Of a stretch of 22,263 bases of DNA, positions 1-8,729 are shown in pieces. This stretch comes from an uncultured Coprococcus sp. (GTDB lineage Bacteria; Bacillota; Clostridia; Lachnospirales; Lachnospiraceae): contig URJU01000014.1 in the NCBI GenBank assembly GCA_900548315.1, positions 1 to 22,263 of the forward strand, given 5' to 3'. The stretch's first letter is position 1, and the number at the start of each line of letters is the position of its first letter. A model generated the notes under the pieces. It was given only the letters and a program-made list of their open reading frames with translations, ran no database searches and had not been told where the DNA came from. The translations under genes were made by a program, and so were the position numbers.

Positions 1-10
1 CTTCTTGCCA

Positions 11-61
11 TAAAAATAACCTCCAAACTGAGTAATTTTATCTTACATCAGTTTGGAGGTT
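11..61 (-). terminator. Intrinsic terminator downstream of lysC
   Basis: A perfect 14-bp inverted repeat has arms at 18-31 and 48-61 with a 16-nt loop. Read on the minus strand the hairpin is followed by TTATTTTTAT, a U-rich tail. It lies about 90 bp beyond the lysC stop codon and points the right way to end that transcript. A shorter T run on the other side (TTTT at 60-63) could give weak bidirectional activity. Confidence 0.75.
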
Positions 62-151
62 TTCCGCCATATTCTGCCCTGTGTTGCCCCATTCTGCAAA
101 GGTATGCATTATCAATACGTGCCCACCCCTACGATGCTTAGCAATCTGTTA

Positions 152-1489
152 TTACTTGTCAGTTATAAATGTGTTATATATTGCCTTTATGGCTGTCTCA
201 AAATCACTGTTCTTTACTCCGATTATGATATTCAGCTCTGATGAACCCTGGTCTATCATCTTTATGTTGATGCCTTCCTTTGCAAGTGCGCTGAACAACT
301 TGCCAGCTGTACCACTTGCTGACTTCATTCCACGGCCTACTACAGCTATAAGTGCAAGTCCTGACTCAATCTCAACTGAATCCGGCTCTGCAAGTCTATG
401 GATGGCAGATATAACTCTCTGTTCCTTGTGTACGAATTCATCAGCATGAACTACGATAGTCATCGTGTCAATACCTGATGGCATATGCTCAAATGAGATA
501 TCATTCTCCTCAAATGCCTGAAGCACCTTCCTTCCAAATCCTATCTCTGAATTCATCATAGCCTTTGTAATAAAGATTGTACAGAAATCCTTCTTACCTG
601 CAATACCTGTTACAACATAATCCTGCTTCTGGCAGGTACTCTCAACTATCCAGGTTCCTGCGTCCTCAGGCGCATTTGTGTTGCGGATATTGATTGGGAT
701 ACCACAGTGGCGTACAGGGAATATCGCATCCTCATGGAGAACTGATGCACCCATGTATGAAAGCTCACGAAGCTCTCTGTAAGTAATATATTTGATCGGC
801 TTTGGATCTGGAACAATACGCGGGTCAGCTACAAGGAAACCCGAGACATCTGTCCAGTTCTCATATACATCGGCTCTGCTTGCCTGTGCGACGATCGAGC
901 CTGTTACATCTGAACCGCCCCTGGAAAAAGTCTTTACCTTGCCATCCTTGCCAAGTCCATAGAATCCTGGAACAACCGCATGCTGTGCCTTGGCAAGTCT
1001 CTCACCAAGTACCTTCTCCGTCTTATAGCTATTGAGGTTGCCCTCTGCATTGAAAAAGATAACCTCTGCAGCATCTATAAATTCAAAGCCAAGATATGCA
1101 GCCATAATCTTACCATTGAGGAACTCTCCTCTTGATGCCACATAGTCTAGTGTGCACATTGGAACCGAATTGGTAAGATCCTCCAACTGCTTTGTAATCT
1201 CCTCAAAATCCTTATCAAGTGAAAAATCCTTAATCTCAAGGCCTGTGATGATCTCATCATATCTGGCCTTGATCGCCTTCACTTCCTCTGTGAAATCATT
1301 CCCTGCCTTCGCAGTTTCATACACATGAAGGAGCATATCTGTTACCTTTGTATCATCTGAAAATCTCTTTCCAGGTGCAGAAGGAACAACGTATACACGG
1401 CTCTCATCTGATGTGATGATTGCTCCAACCTTTTTAAACTGCTCTGCACTTGCCAATGAACTTCCGCCAAATTTTACTACCTTTTTCAT
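152..1489 (-). CDS. lysC: Aspartate kinase (aspartokinase), two ACT domains
   Basis: This enzyme phosphorylates L-aspartate with ATP, the first step of the lysine, threonine, methionine and diaminopimelate pathway, in the cytoplasm. The 445-residue protein opens with the amino-acid kinase motif KFGGSS (residues 6-11) and carries the family block SRGGSDVTG (189-197) and the WTDVSG segment (212-217). Two ACT regulatory domains follow, at about 302-360 and 378-440, which in this family bind feedback amino acids. Length and order are normal, so the gene looks intact. The start is fixed by the family N-terminus MKKVVKFGGSS; the ribosome binding site is mediocre (AAAGGA about 13 nt upstream, GTGGA 4 nt upstream). 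It appears to be a single-gene unit with a leader of over 200 nt and a terminator at 11-61. Which amino acid inhibits it cannot be read from the sequence. Confidence 0.95.
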   Translation of the reverse strand: MKKVVKFGGSSLASAEQFKKVGAIITSDESRVYVVPSAPGKRFSDDTKVTDMLLHVYETAKAGNDFTEEVKAIKARYDEIITGLEIKDFSLDKDFEEITKQLEDLTNSVPMCTLDYVASRGEFLNGKIMAAYLGFEFIDAAEVIFFNAEGNLNSYKTEKVLGERLAKAQHAVVPGFYGLGKDGKVKTFSRGGSDVTGSIVAQASRADVYENWTDVSGFLVADPRIVPDPKPIKYITYRELRELSYMGASVLHEDAIFPVRHCGIPINIRNTNAPEDAGTWIVESTCQKQDYVVTGIAGKKDFCTIFITKAMMNSEIGFGRKVLQAFEENDISFEHMPSGIDTMTIVVHADEFVHKEQRVISAIHRLAEPDSVEIESGLALIAVVGRGMKSASGTAGKLFSALAKEGINIKMIDQGSSELNIIIGVKNSDFETAIKAIYNTFITDK

Positions 1490-1805
1490 AATTCCACTAT
1501 TTCCTTTGCCATATTCTTATTTGAATGTCGTTCTTCTTAAGATTCGCTGGCGAATCTTGCCACAAGCTGCCAGTCAGCTCTGCTGACATATATCATATCA
1601 GCGGCTCAGCAATCCTCACGAAGTGTATATCTCTGTCGAAAATAGAGTCCAGACTGAAATATAAAACATAAAAATACACATGCATTTTATACGTCTTTTG
1701 GCAATATAGCAAGAGAATTTTAGTTTTCGCTATTAAAAAGGCAATATATACCGGATTTGTTCCTATCGGCACCATTCTGTGCAATATTATCTTTTCCCAG
1801 TCAAG
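1490..1805 (-). other. Structured intergenic leader upstream of lysC
   Basis: This 316-bp stretch has no credible gene. It holds the likely lysC promoter and leader. Two inverted repeats are visible: a perfect 9-bp one at 1539-1547/1550-1558 and a 7-bp one with a single G-U pair at 1582-1588/1596-1602, the latter flanked by a bulged outer GCTG..CC/GGCAGC pairing. Neither is followed by a T run in the minus direction. I could not find the conserved core of the lysine riboswitch. An open frame at 1593-1784 has no ribosome binding site or recognisable protein. Confidence 0.5.
1717..1744 (-). promoter_or_regulatory. Possible lysC promoter
   Basis: On the minus strand a -35 box TTGCCT (1739-1744) and a -10 box TAAAAT (1717-1722) are separated by 16 bp. 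They match the sigma-A consensus at 4/6 and 5/6. A second weak candidate lies just downstream (TTGCTA, 15 bp, TATAAA). Confidence 0.3.
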
Positions 1806-2135
1806 CTACTTCTCCTTATCCCGATTCTCCATATAAAACACCTTTCCTTTAGCCCTGAATGGAAGTCTATTGTCATTCGGAATAAGATATGCGTGCTCAC
1901 GTCTGACCTTGAGATCATCCTCTATGTATCCGTCCGTGATGATGAGTATAGGTCCAGACTGTGGGAAATCTTTTGCCCGCTCCAGTGTATCCACACCCGG
2001 CTGAAGAACTGTGCCACCACGGCCGGTAACTTCTACGCGGCCAGCGATGTCCTCCGGAGCCATATAGCCGACGTCCGCAGCCTCCGCATCACAGAAAATT
2101 ATCCGCACATTTTTCACAATTCGACAACAAAGGGG
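1806..2135 (-). pseudogene. C-terminal remnant of a VWA-like (DUF2201-type) protein
   Basis: The frame encodes about 105 residues that look like the C-terminal end of the VWA-like metal-binding domain of the DUF2201 family, which normally sits at the end of a protein of several hundred residues. Visible family features are FCDAE, the GRGGT turn, the core strand ILIITDG, and the closing LPFRAKGKVFYME. Nothing of the N-terminal part exists: the frame is blocked by a stop at 2136-2138, and the next gene ends only about 30 bp further on. A GTG at 2115-2117 could start a 103-residue product, but no convincing ribosome binding site precedes it. I read it as a decayed fragment left by a deletion. 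A translated mini-protein cannot be excluded. The family assignment is from memory of its motifs. Confidence 0.6.
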
Positions 2136-2167
2136 CTATTCATCGTTTTGCATCGATTTATACGAAT

Positions 2168-3838
2168 TTATTTTCTCACCCACCTGGCATAGAGTTTCCT
2201 GCTGCCGGTGCTGCCGGCTGCAATCTTCGTAACCTTTTTCTTGAATTTTGGATCGCTGTACCACCCTTTGAATGTATAACCCTTTCTGACCGGATTCTTC
2301 AAGACTATAGTCCTGGAAACAATGGTATAACCGGCTGGATTCGACCGGCTGTTTGTCCCCCTGCCAAGACTGTACTGGATCTTATACTTTACCAGTTTCC
2401 ACCTTGCGTATAATGTCTGATTCTTGGTGGTCCTTACAACCGAACTGCTGCCAATCCTGCTGCCGCCACTCTTTGATGTATACCAGCCTGCAAATGTATA
2501 TCCCCTTCTGGCCGGTGTCGGCAGTGCTCCGTAAGTTTTTCCACAAATGACTATCTTACTTCCGGAGCTCACACGACCTCCATTTGGAGCAAATACTATT
2601 CTCACACGCTTTACTGGGTTCGTGTATTTTGCAGTAAAAGAAAGCTTGGTGGATGTTCCTGCCACTCGCAATGCAACTTTTTTACTTCCTGCCTTCCACG
2701 TCATCTGATTTAAGGCATATGCGATAATCCCATTTTGAATACCCGAAATGCTCGGCGGATATGAGGCATTGTCAGTGCTGACTTCAAATTTGGTTTTACC
2801 TGCATTGAGATTTTTCTGAATCCTGTCAGCGTAAACCCGCGCCCACTTTGCGGCATCTCCGTTCCTAACAAAATAGTTATCTGCCAGACTTGTGGAACGT
2901 GCAACATAACCGCTTGCCGTATAAATCTTATTATGACCGTCGTGTGCCAACGCCATGAGTTCATCCGTCAGTCCAAAATACAAATGCGTAGGATCAAAGT
3001 TATAATAATTGTCCTTTGTATCATCCCATGTACAGTCCACCTGATACCATTTGCCATCCAGTTTCATGGCATTCCAGGTATGTCCATCATAGGTATCCCT
3101 TGTCTCAGCATTTGTTATACCGGCTGCAGTAAGCAGTTTTGAATATGCACTCTCATATGCTTGACATGTGCCCAATCTTCGTGTCAGTGCACTCTCTGCC
3201 GAAGACCATTTCAGGGAATGATCATAATCAAGCTGCTGCAACAGCCAGTCATGCAGCCACAATGCCTTTTCATAGTCTGAACCATCAGTCTCCTTACTGC
3301 ACTTTTTTACCGCAGCATTCACAATGTCACCCACGCTCGGATAAGCCCTGTCAGATACCTGTATATTTGTGCTCACACGCATATAATAGACACCTGACGT
3401 TTTATCCATTACATAAAACCTGAAGTTATAGATTCCCGAAGCAGTCATTGTGAATTCAAAGTCGTGAGATTCGCACTCATCTGTGTATTGAATCCACGAT
3501 CCGCGGCTTGGATCCGCCACGGATTCAAAGCTGTACTCACCCGGATCGGAATAACTCGGTGCATCCATTCTGAACAAATACCGGCCACTGCCACCATCCG
3601 CTGAAACGTGGAATGTTGTATCCTCCCCTAATTTGGGTTCGTTCCATTCAACCTTCAATGCTACACCATTTTGAGGGTCACTTTCAGCACTGTATCTATA
3701 TTCCATATCGCCTGTCTGAATACTTATCGATGAATTCTCAGATTCTTCCTGAGCATAACTTATTACCCTGATCATCGATACACCTGTCATCACCAGTATT
3801 AATGTCAACATAAATGTTGCTAATTTCCTTTTTATCAT
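2168..3838 (-). CDS. Secreted transglutaminase-like protein with Listeria-Bacteroides repeats
   Basis: An exported protein of 556 residues. It has a signal peptide (charged MIKRK start, hydrophobic core to about residue 27, then SYAQEE), a beta-rich N-terminal region (about 35-165), and a transglutaminase-like domain (about 170-290). The catalytic triad is complete: Cys225 in GTCQAY, His253 in DGHTWN and Asp268 in YQVDCTW. Two C-terminal repeats of the InlB B-repeat/Flg_new type follow (about 413-481 and 485-554), each with GYTF.GWY and ending YARW. No sortase signal or membrane anchor is seen, so attachment would depend on the repeats. Such domains act as peptidases or crosslinkers on the cell surface; the substrate is unknown. 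A TTG six bases upstream (3844) is possible, but AAGG sits 8 nt before the ATG at 3838 and only 2 nt before the TTG. Confidence 0.85.
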   Translation of the reverse strand: MIKRKLATFMLTLILVMTGVSMIRVISYAQEESENSSISIQTGDMEYRYSAESDPQNGVALKVEWNEPKLGEDTTFHVSADGGSGRYLFRMDAPSYSDPGEYSFESVADPSRGSWIQYTDECESHDFEFTMTASGIYNFRFYVMDKTSGVYYMRVSTNIQVSDRAYPSVGDIVNAAVKKCSKETDGSDYEKALWLHDWLLQQLDYDHSLKWSSAESALTRRLGTCQAYESAYSKLLTAAGITNAETRDTYDGHTWNAMKLDGKWYQVDCTWDDTKDNYYNFDPTHLYFGLTDELMALAHDGHNKIYTASGYVARSTSLADNYFVRNGDAAKWARVYADRIQKNLNAGKTKFEVSTDNASYPPSISGIQNGIIAYALNQMTWKAGSKKVALRVAGTSTKLSFTAKYTNPVKRVRIVFAPNGGRVSSGSKIVICGKTYGALPTPARRGYTFAGWYTSKSGGSRIGSSSVVRTTKNQTLYARWKLVKYKIQYSLGRGTNSRSNPAGYTIVSRTIVLKNPVRKGYTFKGWYSDPKFKKKVTKIAAGSTGSRKLYARWVRK

Positions 3839-3861
3839 AAGCAATACCTTGAACCTTTCTT

Positions 3862-3890
3862 AATATCAAAATAACATCGCTGCATATCAA
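3862..3890 (-). promoter_or_regulatory. Promoter of the transglutaminase-like gene
   Basis: On the minus strand a -35 box TTGATA (3885-3890, 5/6) and a -10 box GATATT (3862-3867, 4/6) are 17 bp apart, just downstream of the terminator that ends the preceding cluster. This makes the gene an independent transcription unit. Confidence 0.45.
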
Positions 3891-3935
3891 CCTCTTAATA
3901 TATCCAGCATAACAGAAACACCATTTTTTTGCCAC

Positions 3936-3972
3936 AAAAACCCCGCTGCAGAGTATTTCTGCATCGGGGTTT
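3936..3972 (-). terminator. Intrinsic terminator of the five-gene envelope cluster
   Basis: On the minus strand an 8-bp arm pair AAACCCCG/CGGGGTTT (3965-3972 with 3938-3945) encloses a second 6-bp stem TGCAGA/TCTGCA (3947-3952/3958-3963) across one mismatch, with a 5-nt loop. The hairpin runs into TTTTTG. It lies 24 bp after the stop of the 902-residue gene. Confidence 0.85.
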
Positions 3973-3995
3973 GTTGACCGGTTCAAATAACAACC

Positions 3996-6704
3996 TTACC
4001 TGATTTTCGCACTGACAAGCCTGCTGTAATCAGAAGCCACAACAGCCTTTCCAGCCTTCTTGTTAGCAACAACCTTGAAGTAGTATATCTTGCCGCTTGA
4101 AAGCTTTTTGATGTCTGCGCTGTTTTTGATAACAGTGAGCTTTTTGAAACCGCTGTTTTTGTTTGTGCTGTAATATACGGTATAGCTGTTTGCACTCTTA
4201 ACCTTTGTCCAGCTGATCGTTGCCTTTTTATTTCCTGCCTTGACCTTGACCGATGTCGGCGCGGAAAGCTTTGTTGCGGTCTGAAGCTCCTTTGATACGA
4301 GAGAAAAAATCTTTTTGCCGTCAATCGTCTTATAGGCTTTGACAACAATCTTGTACTCCGTACCCTTTGAAAGCTTTTTAAATGTGATAGGGCGTTTCGT
4401 TGTGTCAACACACTTGACAAGCTTTTTGCCCTTGTAAAGGTATACTCTGTATCCGCTTGCACCGACAACACTTTTCCAGGAAGTCATGATTGAATTTGTG
4501 GTCTGCCTAACAGCGATCTTGCTAGTCGCGGCGGGAAGAATGTTGAAACTCAGCTTTTTGCTGCCGCTGTAATTGCCCTTGAAGGTAACGGTTACGATCG
4601 CCTTGCCGATATTTTTGTTTTTGCTGTAAGAAACGGTGTAATCTGTTCCGTTCTTAAGCGTTTTTTTGTTCGCATCCTTAACGATGACCGAAGGTTTCTG
4701 CGCCTTTCCGTTATATGTGTACGCCGACTTTGGCAGCGCAACTGACTTAATTCTCGCTATCGAAATTGTTGGTTCTATCTTACTGCAAACCGTGCACTTC
4801 CTGATAATCTTGCCATTTGAGGTAAGAGTTGCCTTGACAACAGACTTGGAGTACTTATGACCAAGAGCCTTGACTTTTGTCTGAGCGACTATAACGGTGT
4901 TGCAAACCGAGCAGTGCTTACCTTTGGTGAGACCTGTCTTTGTGCAGGTTGCTTTAATTTCGTTATCTATAACCGCATTATGTTCCTTACAGGAGATGTT
5001 AACTATGCAGTCTTGACTTTCTGAATTAGTGATATACGGTGTAACATCGTAGGTTTTGCCTTTTTCAAGTCTGACTTCGGTAACTTTGCCTTTATCGTTA
5101 CTAGAGACGGATTCACTAAGCCGGTTATTCTCAACAAGGTTTACTTCTGTTCCCTGAATATTTTCGCTGCCGAGATTTGACGAAGTTATGGTGATAAGAT
5201 AAACCTTCGTTTCCGTCGGAGTAAAGAAGTAAGCGGTTTTGTTTTTACAGGAATTGTCGCCGTAACCTATTTTGGTCGGGTTAACATATTGATTGCAGTT
5301 TTGGCAGTATGTGCCATTACATACAAGGCTCTGGTGCTGCTTCGGAATGACTTTCTGAATTGCATACCCACAGCCTGTGTGTTTGCAGTGTCTGGATTCC
5401 CTTCCATCTTTGTCGCAGGTTGCCGGCCAGTCAACCGTATAGGTGTCGCTCAAATCGTGTCCAAGTGCTGGCAGTTCGGTGTAACCCTCATAATATCTGC
5501 AGTCGAAGCACTTATAGCCGACCGTTCTTCCCTTTCTGATGCATGTTGCCTCTTCAGCAGGGAGAGTTCTGCCAAACTGATGCTCCTGGAAGCTTTCAAG
5601 AGCATCACACTTTTTACAGTACTTGTAGTGACCAAGAAGTGATGTCCTTTTCTCTAATTCAGGCTCAGAATCGTGACAGGAGGAGATAATTTCTATATCC
5701 GCATCCAAGTTAACAAAGTCAGGCCAGGTATTGTATACCCTGGTACCGTTGTGCATAATAACATAGTTCGGCTTTTCCAGAGATTGTGATAGAACTATGT
5801 CATAGAAATGAGGAGGCTGGCCACCGTAATAGATTGAATTTACATTTCCCTTTTGTCCAATATAACAGCCGCCAAGTCTTATTTTTCTGCTGGATGGGGT
5901 GTTTTGGAAATATATTGTGCTGAACGGCTGTTCATTAAGAAGCTGATTTGAAATTACTTCTATTTCTGAGTTTCCTGTTATTGTAACATTGCCCTGCGGC
6001 TCCGGTCCGTATGAATATATACAAGACGGGACGCGTGCATTATTCTGAATAAGAGTACCGGTGATATAGAGATTGTTTATATCATTGAAGGAAATAATGT
6101 GGTGCTTATTCTTATCGTTTAAATAAGTGTCACTTCCGGATTGTGCAGTAAGAGTGAGATTATAGTTGATAAACTTCCCTGCTTTTCCAAGAATATTCAC
6201 ATCTGCGTTTGGGTTATTCACAGTGATCATTGAAGTTTCGTTGGCTGTTGAGTTAAAGATTATCTGTCCGCCGGACTGGGTTGTGGTAATTGTGAAGTCG
6301 GTGTTTGCCTTGGAACCCGAAAAAACCACAAACAGATCCCTTGTCTCCTCGTCTGAACGAATATCTGTTGTAACTTTCAGGGTTTTTCCGTTCAAGTCAA
6401 GGGTGATTTTTCCAGGATAGCTAACTGTGATTTCGGAATACCACTCCTGCTCATCCTGATAGCTCCAATCGCCCGGAACTTGCTCTTCGTAATCTATGTT
6501 GTTTTTGAGAACAACAAGCTTATCGGGTGGGGTTGTCTCGTTTGAGGTGGCTTCAAGAGCTTTTTCTAGCTCAGCAAAGTTGGTTACATAGGTTGTGTTT
6601 TCGTCAACCGAATAATTGTCCGCTGCCGAAACAGTGAATACTGATGCCCCGAGCATCAGTATGACAAGTGTTACGACAGTCAAAAGTTTTTTCTTTTTGC
6701 TCAT
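3996..6704 (-). CDS. Secreted modular surface protein: beta-rich head, Cys-rich repeats, two FN3 domains
   Basis: A 902-residue exported protein whose function I do not recognise. A signal peptide (MSKKKK, hydrophobic to about 24, cleavage near VSA-AD, 27) is followed by a region (about 40-340) rich in short beta strands with T-I-T-N patterns, as in right-handed beta-helix proteins. Next come at least four repeats of the form GH...ATC...G...C..C (about 374-415, 416-457, 574-615, 616-644), with CxxC pairs at 363, 399, 467, 598 and 637. The second repeat has CKHTGC instead of CxxC. A YNGKAQKP Ig-like domain (about 655-724) and two fibronectin-III domains (about 727-811 and 814-902) close it. 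There is no sortase motif or membrane tail. The start has an excellent AAGGAGGG site. As last gene of the cluster it could be the exported product or adhesive part that the membrane proteins handle; this is inference. Confidence 0.8.
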   Translation of the reverse strand: MSKKKKLLTVVTLVILMLGASVFTVSAADNYSVDENTTYVTNFAELEKALEATSNETTPPDKLVVLKNNIDYEEQVPGDWSYQDEQEWYSEITVSYPGKITLDLNGKTLKVTTDIRSDEETRDLFVVFSGSKANTDFTITTTQSGGQIIFNSTANETSMITVNNPNADVNILGKAGKFINYNLTLTAQSGSDTYLNDKNKHHIISFNDINNLYITGTLIQNNARVPSCIYSYGPEPQGNVTITGNSEIEVISNQLLNEQPFSTIYFQNTPSSRKIRLGGCYIGQKGNVNSIYYGGQPPHFYDIVLSQSLEKPNYVIMHNGTRVYNTWPDFVNLDADIEIISSCHDSEPELEKRTSLLGHYKYCKKCDALESFQEHQFGRTLPAEEATCIRKGRTVGYKCFDCRYYEGYTELPALGHDLSDTYTVDWPATCDKDGRESRHCKHTGCGYAIQKVIPKQHQSLVCNGTYCQNCNQYVNPTKIGYGDNSCKNKTAYFFTPTETKVYLITITSSNLGSENIQGTEVNLVENNRLSESVSSNDKGKVTEVRLEKGKTYDVTPYITNSESQDCIVNISCKEHNAVIDNEIKATCTKTGLTKGKHCSVCNTVIVAQTKVKALGHKYSKSVVKATLTSNGKIIRKCTVCSKIEPTISIARIKSVALPKSAYTYNGKAQKPSVIVKDANKKTLKNGTDYTVSYSKNKNIGKAIVTVTFKGNYSGSKKLSFNILPAATSKIAVRQTTNSIMTSWKSVVGASGYRVYLYKGKKLVKCVDTTKRPITFKKLSKGTEYKIVVKAYKTIDGKKIFSLVSKELQTATKLSAPTSVKVKAGNKKATISWTKVKSANSYTVYYSTNKNSGFKKLTVIKNSADIKKLSSGKIYYFKVVANKKAGKAVVASDYSRLVSAKIR

Positions 6705-6787
6705 AGGTTTCCCTCCTTTTTTAAATTAATAATATGTAAATGTTTCCATTTTTCACCTTAATCGGCAATGCAGAATTTTAACAGGAT

Positions 6788-8083
6788 TCAGATTTTTATT
6801 TTCCACTTTTCGCTATCTCCGTGAAGGGTATAACCGCAATAAGAACAGCATCCGTTTTCATCGGGCAAGAATGTTGCTCCGCAGCTAGGACATTCCTTCT
6901 CAGCAAAGAATTCACCGTCAGACTTTCTTTTTTCTGGATATCTTGCCCTTTGCATGGTCAGTTTCTTTTTGAATTTTTTTGTAAACGGTTTCCTATTTTC
7001 AGGAAGAAAGGTTTTTGTTCCATAAACTTCAGACTTAACCGTTGTTATTTCATCTGTGTTAGAGACTTTTAAAAGCTTGATCGTGCCAACACTGAAATCA
7101 AGCAGATCCCTGTCATTTTCATTTTTACTGAAGTATTCGTTTAAGCAGGATCTGAGGTAGTTCTCTGAATATCCTACGATCTTTTTCGCTAAATTGTCTT
7201 GTTTAACTTTTCCACAAATAATAGGTGTAACAATCGTTCCAAAAGCAAGAATCGCTGCACCGACACCGGCCGCAAGGGAAATCTCCGTATCCTCGATCAA
7301 GTATAAGCATAGAAAGACACTTAAGAAAAGTATGAAACCGGACAAAAGAAGCTGTAAAAATCTTTTCATATTTGTACTGATTGTTTCATAAATCTCAAAC
7401 GATTCGGTCTGCCAATCGTAAAACTCGTTTTTTATAACGGCGCCGCAATATTCACAGGTAACCTGCTGACTGTTCAGCTTGACTCTTGCACCGCATGATG
7501 GGCAGGTTATTCTCAACATATCGTGATAATAGCTTTTCTTATTCTCTTTTTGATCTGTACGGCGAACGTGTCTCGACTGAAGTATTCGGAGATATGAATT
7601 TTTACGGTATATCTCATGCTGAACCCTGTTGCCTTGCATTGACTCGAAACGCTCCAGGGTGCTGCACTTCAAAACCGATTCCCGCCATTCTCTGCCATCA
7701 TCGTTCCACGTTTCAAAGTTATTTTTAGGAATGGGAACAACATCCGTAACGTAAATTTTGCGGCATAGCTTATTCTTATTAAGTACGTCGATCTGACTGA
7801 CGATTTTTTTTCGAAAAGCCAGGTCCATTCTTGCCGTAAGAAGCTTTTGATCCGCTTTTCCAAGCGGAATCAGCACTCTTTCAAATGCTTTTCTTATATC
7901 CTTTCGGATTTTCGAATCCTGTAGAGGAGTTTCCCTTTTTGCCAGCAATCTTTCCAGCTTAGCTTTTTTCAAATTCTTGGGAAGATATTCCGAAAAATCC
8001 ATTACAAGTATACTTTTACCGATATAGAATGTACATAATATAGCAAAAGCGGCTGCAATGCACAGCGATACTGATAAATCCAT
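6788..8083 (-). CDS. Membrane protein with two zinc ribbons, Tim44-like
   Basis: A 431-residue protein. One N-terminal membrane segment (about 4-22) precedes a soluble alpha/beta region (about 40-185) that resembles bacterial Tim44-like domains. The first zinc ribbon, CPSC...CEYC (194-213), is followed by the FYDW motif I associate with those proteins. Two more membrane segments lie at about 243-262 and 268-290, then a soluble domain (300-390), then a second zinc ribbon CPSC...CSYC (398-416) at the C-terminus. The Tim44 link is a weak resemblance; the zinc ribbons and membrane segments are clear. It begins 15 bp after the stop of the DUF3592-like gene with its own AGAGGTG site, so the two are co-transcribed. 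A role in envelope protein handling or metal sensing is possible but unproven. Confidence 0.75.
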   Translation of the reverse strand: MDLSVSLCIAAAFAILCTFYIGKSILVMDFSEYLPKNLKKAKLERLLAKRETPLQDSKIRKDIRKAFERVLIPLGKADQKLLTARMDLAFRKKIVSQIDVLNKNKLCRKIYVTDVVPIPKNNFETWNDDGREWRESVLKCSTLERFESMQGNRVQHEIYRKNSYLRILQSRHVRRTDQKENKKSYYHDMLRITCPSCGARVKLNSQQVTCEYCGAVIKNEFYDWQTESFEIYETISTNMKRFLQLLLSGFILFLSVFLCLYLIEDTEISLAAGVGAAILAFGTIVTPIICGKVKQDNLAKKIVGYSENYLRSCLNEYFSKNENDRDLLDFSVGTIKLLKVSNTDEITTVKSEVYGTKTFLPENRKPFTKKFKKKLTMQRARYPEKRKSDGEFFAEKECPSCGATFLPDENGCCSYCGYTLHGDSEKWKIKI

Positions 8084-8098
8084 AAAATCACCTCTGAT

Positions 8099-8629
8099 TT
8101 ATTCCTTGCTGACCACTTCGTTTTCGCTCTTCTTTTTCCGTTTGTCTTTTACAATGTCACATATCATTATAACAACGAGGAACAAGCCAAAAGGGATCGC
8201 CGCGCAATAGAGAAGGAAATCAACGGGATTCCCCTCTGGGGAAAGCTTGTAATTTCCCTTTGTAGTTTTATAGACCTCTACTTTTATTGTATCGCCTTTT
8301 CTCAATTTATCGTATGTGTATCCTTTTGCGATATCTCTTGACCAAACGCGTTCTTCGTATTTTCCTTTATAGGTCTTTCCGTCAATTTCATATGAAATTC
8401 TGAATTTATATGTTGTATAATCTACATCGCCATTGTCATCCTTACTATCGTAGGTTGAAAAGTCAACAATAACAGCGGTAACTTTCCGTATATCAGTTGA
8501 GGCTGCATATTCTTTCTTTTCAATTCTGCTTGTGACAATTCCGAAGACACCCACAACCATCGATGCTATGCCGACGACCATAATAAATATGGTCATTTTA
8601 ATGTCCTCTTTTTCTTTTCTTTTACTCAT
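8099..8629 (-). CDS. DUF3592-like membrane protein
   Basis: A 176-residue protein with a membrane segment near each end (about 11-30 and 130-150) and a beta-rich extracytoplasmic domain between them. The middle shows the typical DUF3592 pattern: a strand TAVIVDF, then a TYKFRISYEIDGKTY strand pair, then DKLRKGDTIKVEVY close to the second membrane helix. The function of the family is unknown. The C-terminal tail is short and highly charged (KDKRKKKSENE). The start is well supported by GGAGGA 7 nt upstream. It lies between the TM2 gene and the zinc-ribbon gene on the same strand, with a stable hairpin in the 100-bp gap ahead of it. Confidence 0.8.
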   Translation of the reverse strand: MSKRKEKEDIKMTIFIMVVGIASMVVGVFGIVTSRIEKKEYAASTDIRKVTAVIVDFSTYDSKDDNGDVDYTTYKFRISYEIDGKTYKGKYEERVWSRDIAKGYTYDKLRKGDTIKVEVYKTTKGNYKLSPEGNPVDFLLYCAAIPFGLFLVVIMICDIVKDKRKKKSENEVVSKE

Positions 8630-8654
8630 AACAAGTCCTCCTTTCGCAATCAGG

Positions 8655-8682
8655 ACTGTGCCCGAAAGAGTTCAGGCACAGT
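8655..8682 (-). repeat. Inverted repeat in the 5' region of the DUF3592-like gene
   Basis: A perfect 8-bp inverted repeat, ACTGTGCC/GGCACAGT, encloses a 12-nt loop in the gap between the TM2 and DUF3592-like genes. No T run follows on either strand, so it is not a standard terminator. It ends 25 bp before the start codon and could be an mRNA processing or stability element. Confidence 0.5.
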
Positions 8683-8729
8683 TCCCAATTTTAAGCCATA
8701 TTTATCTAAAGGCTGTCAAGAAGTCCTGT

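Noticed and set aside
1490..1720. Lysine riboswitch (L-box) upstream of lysC
   Set aside because: The conserved purine-rich core segments expected for this riboswitch could not be found by eye.
1593..1784. Small open frame on the minus strand in the lysC leader
   Set aside because: No ribosome binding site, no plausible protein composition, and it overlaps the promoter and leader hairpins.
3983..4471. A 162-codon Arg/Ser-rich frame on the minus strand
   Set aside because: It is a shifted frame within the 902-residue gene, which has continuous domain homology through the same bases.
8692..8719. Promoter with a perfect TTGACA (8714-8719) ahead of the DUF3592-like gene
   Set aside because: No acceptable -10 box lies 16-18 bp downstream; the best options match at only 3/6, so I did not list it.
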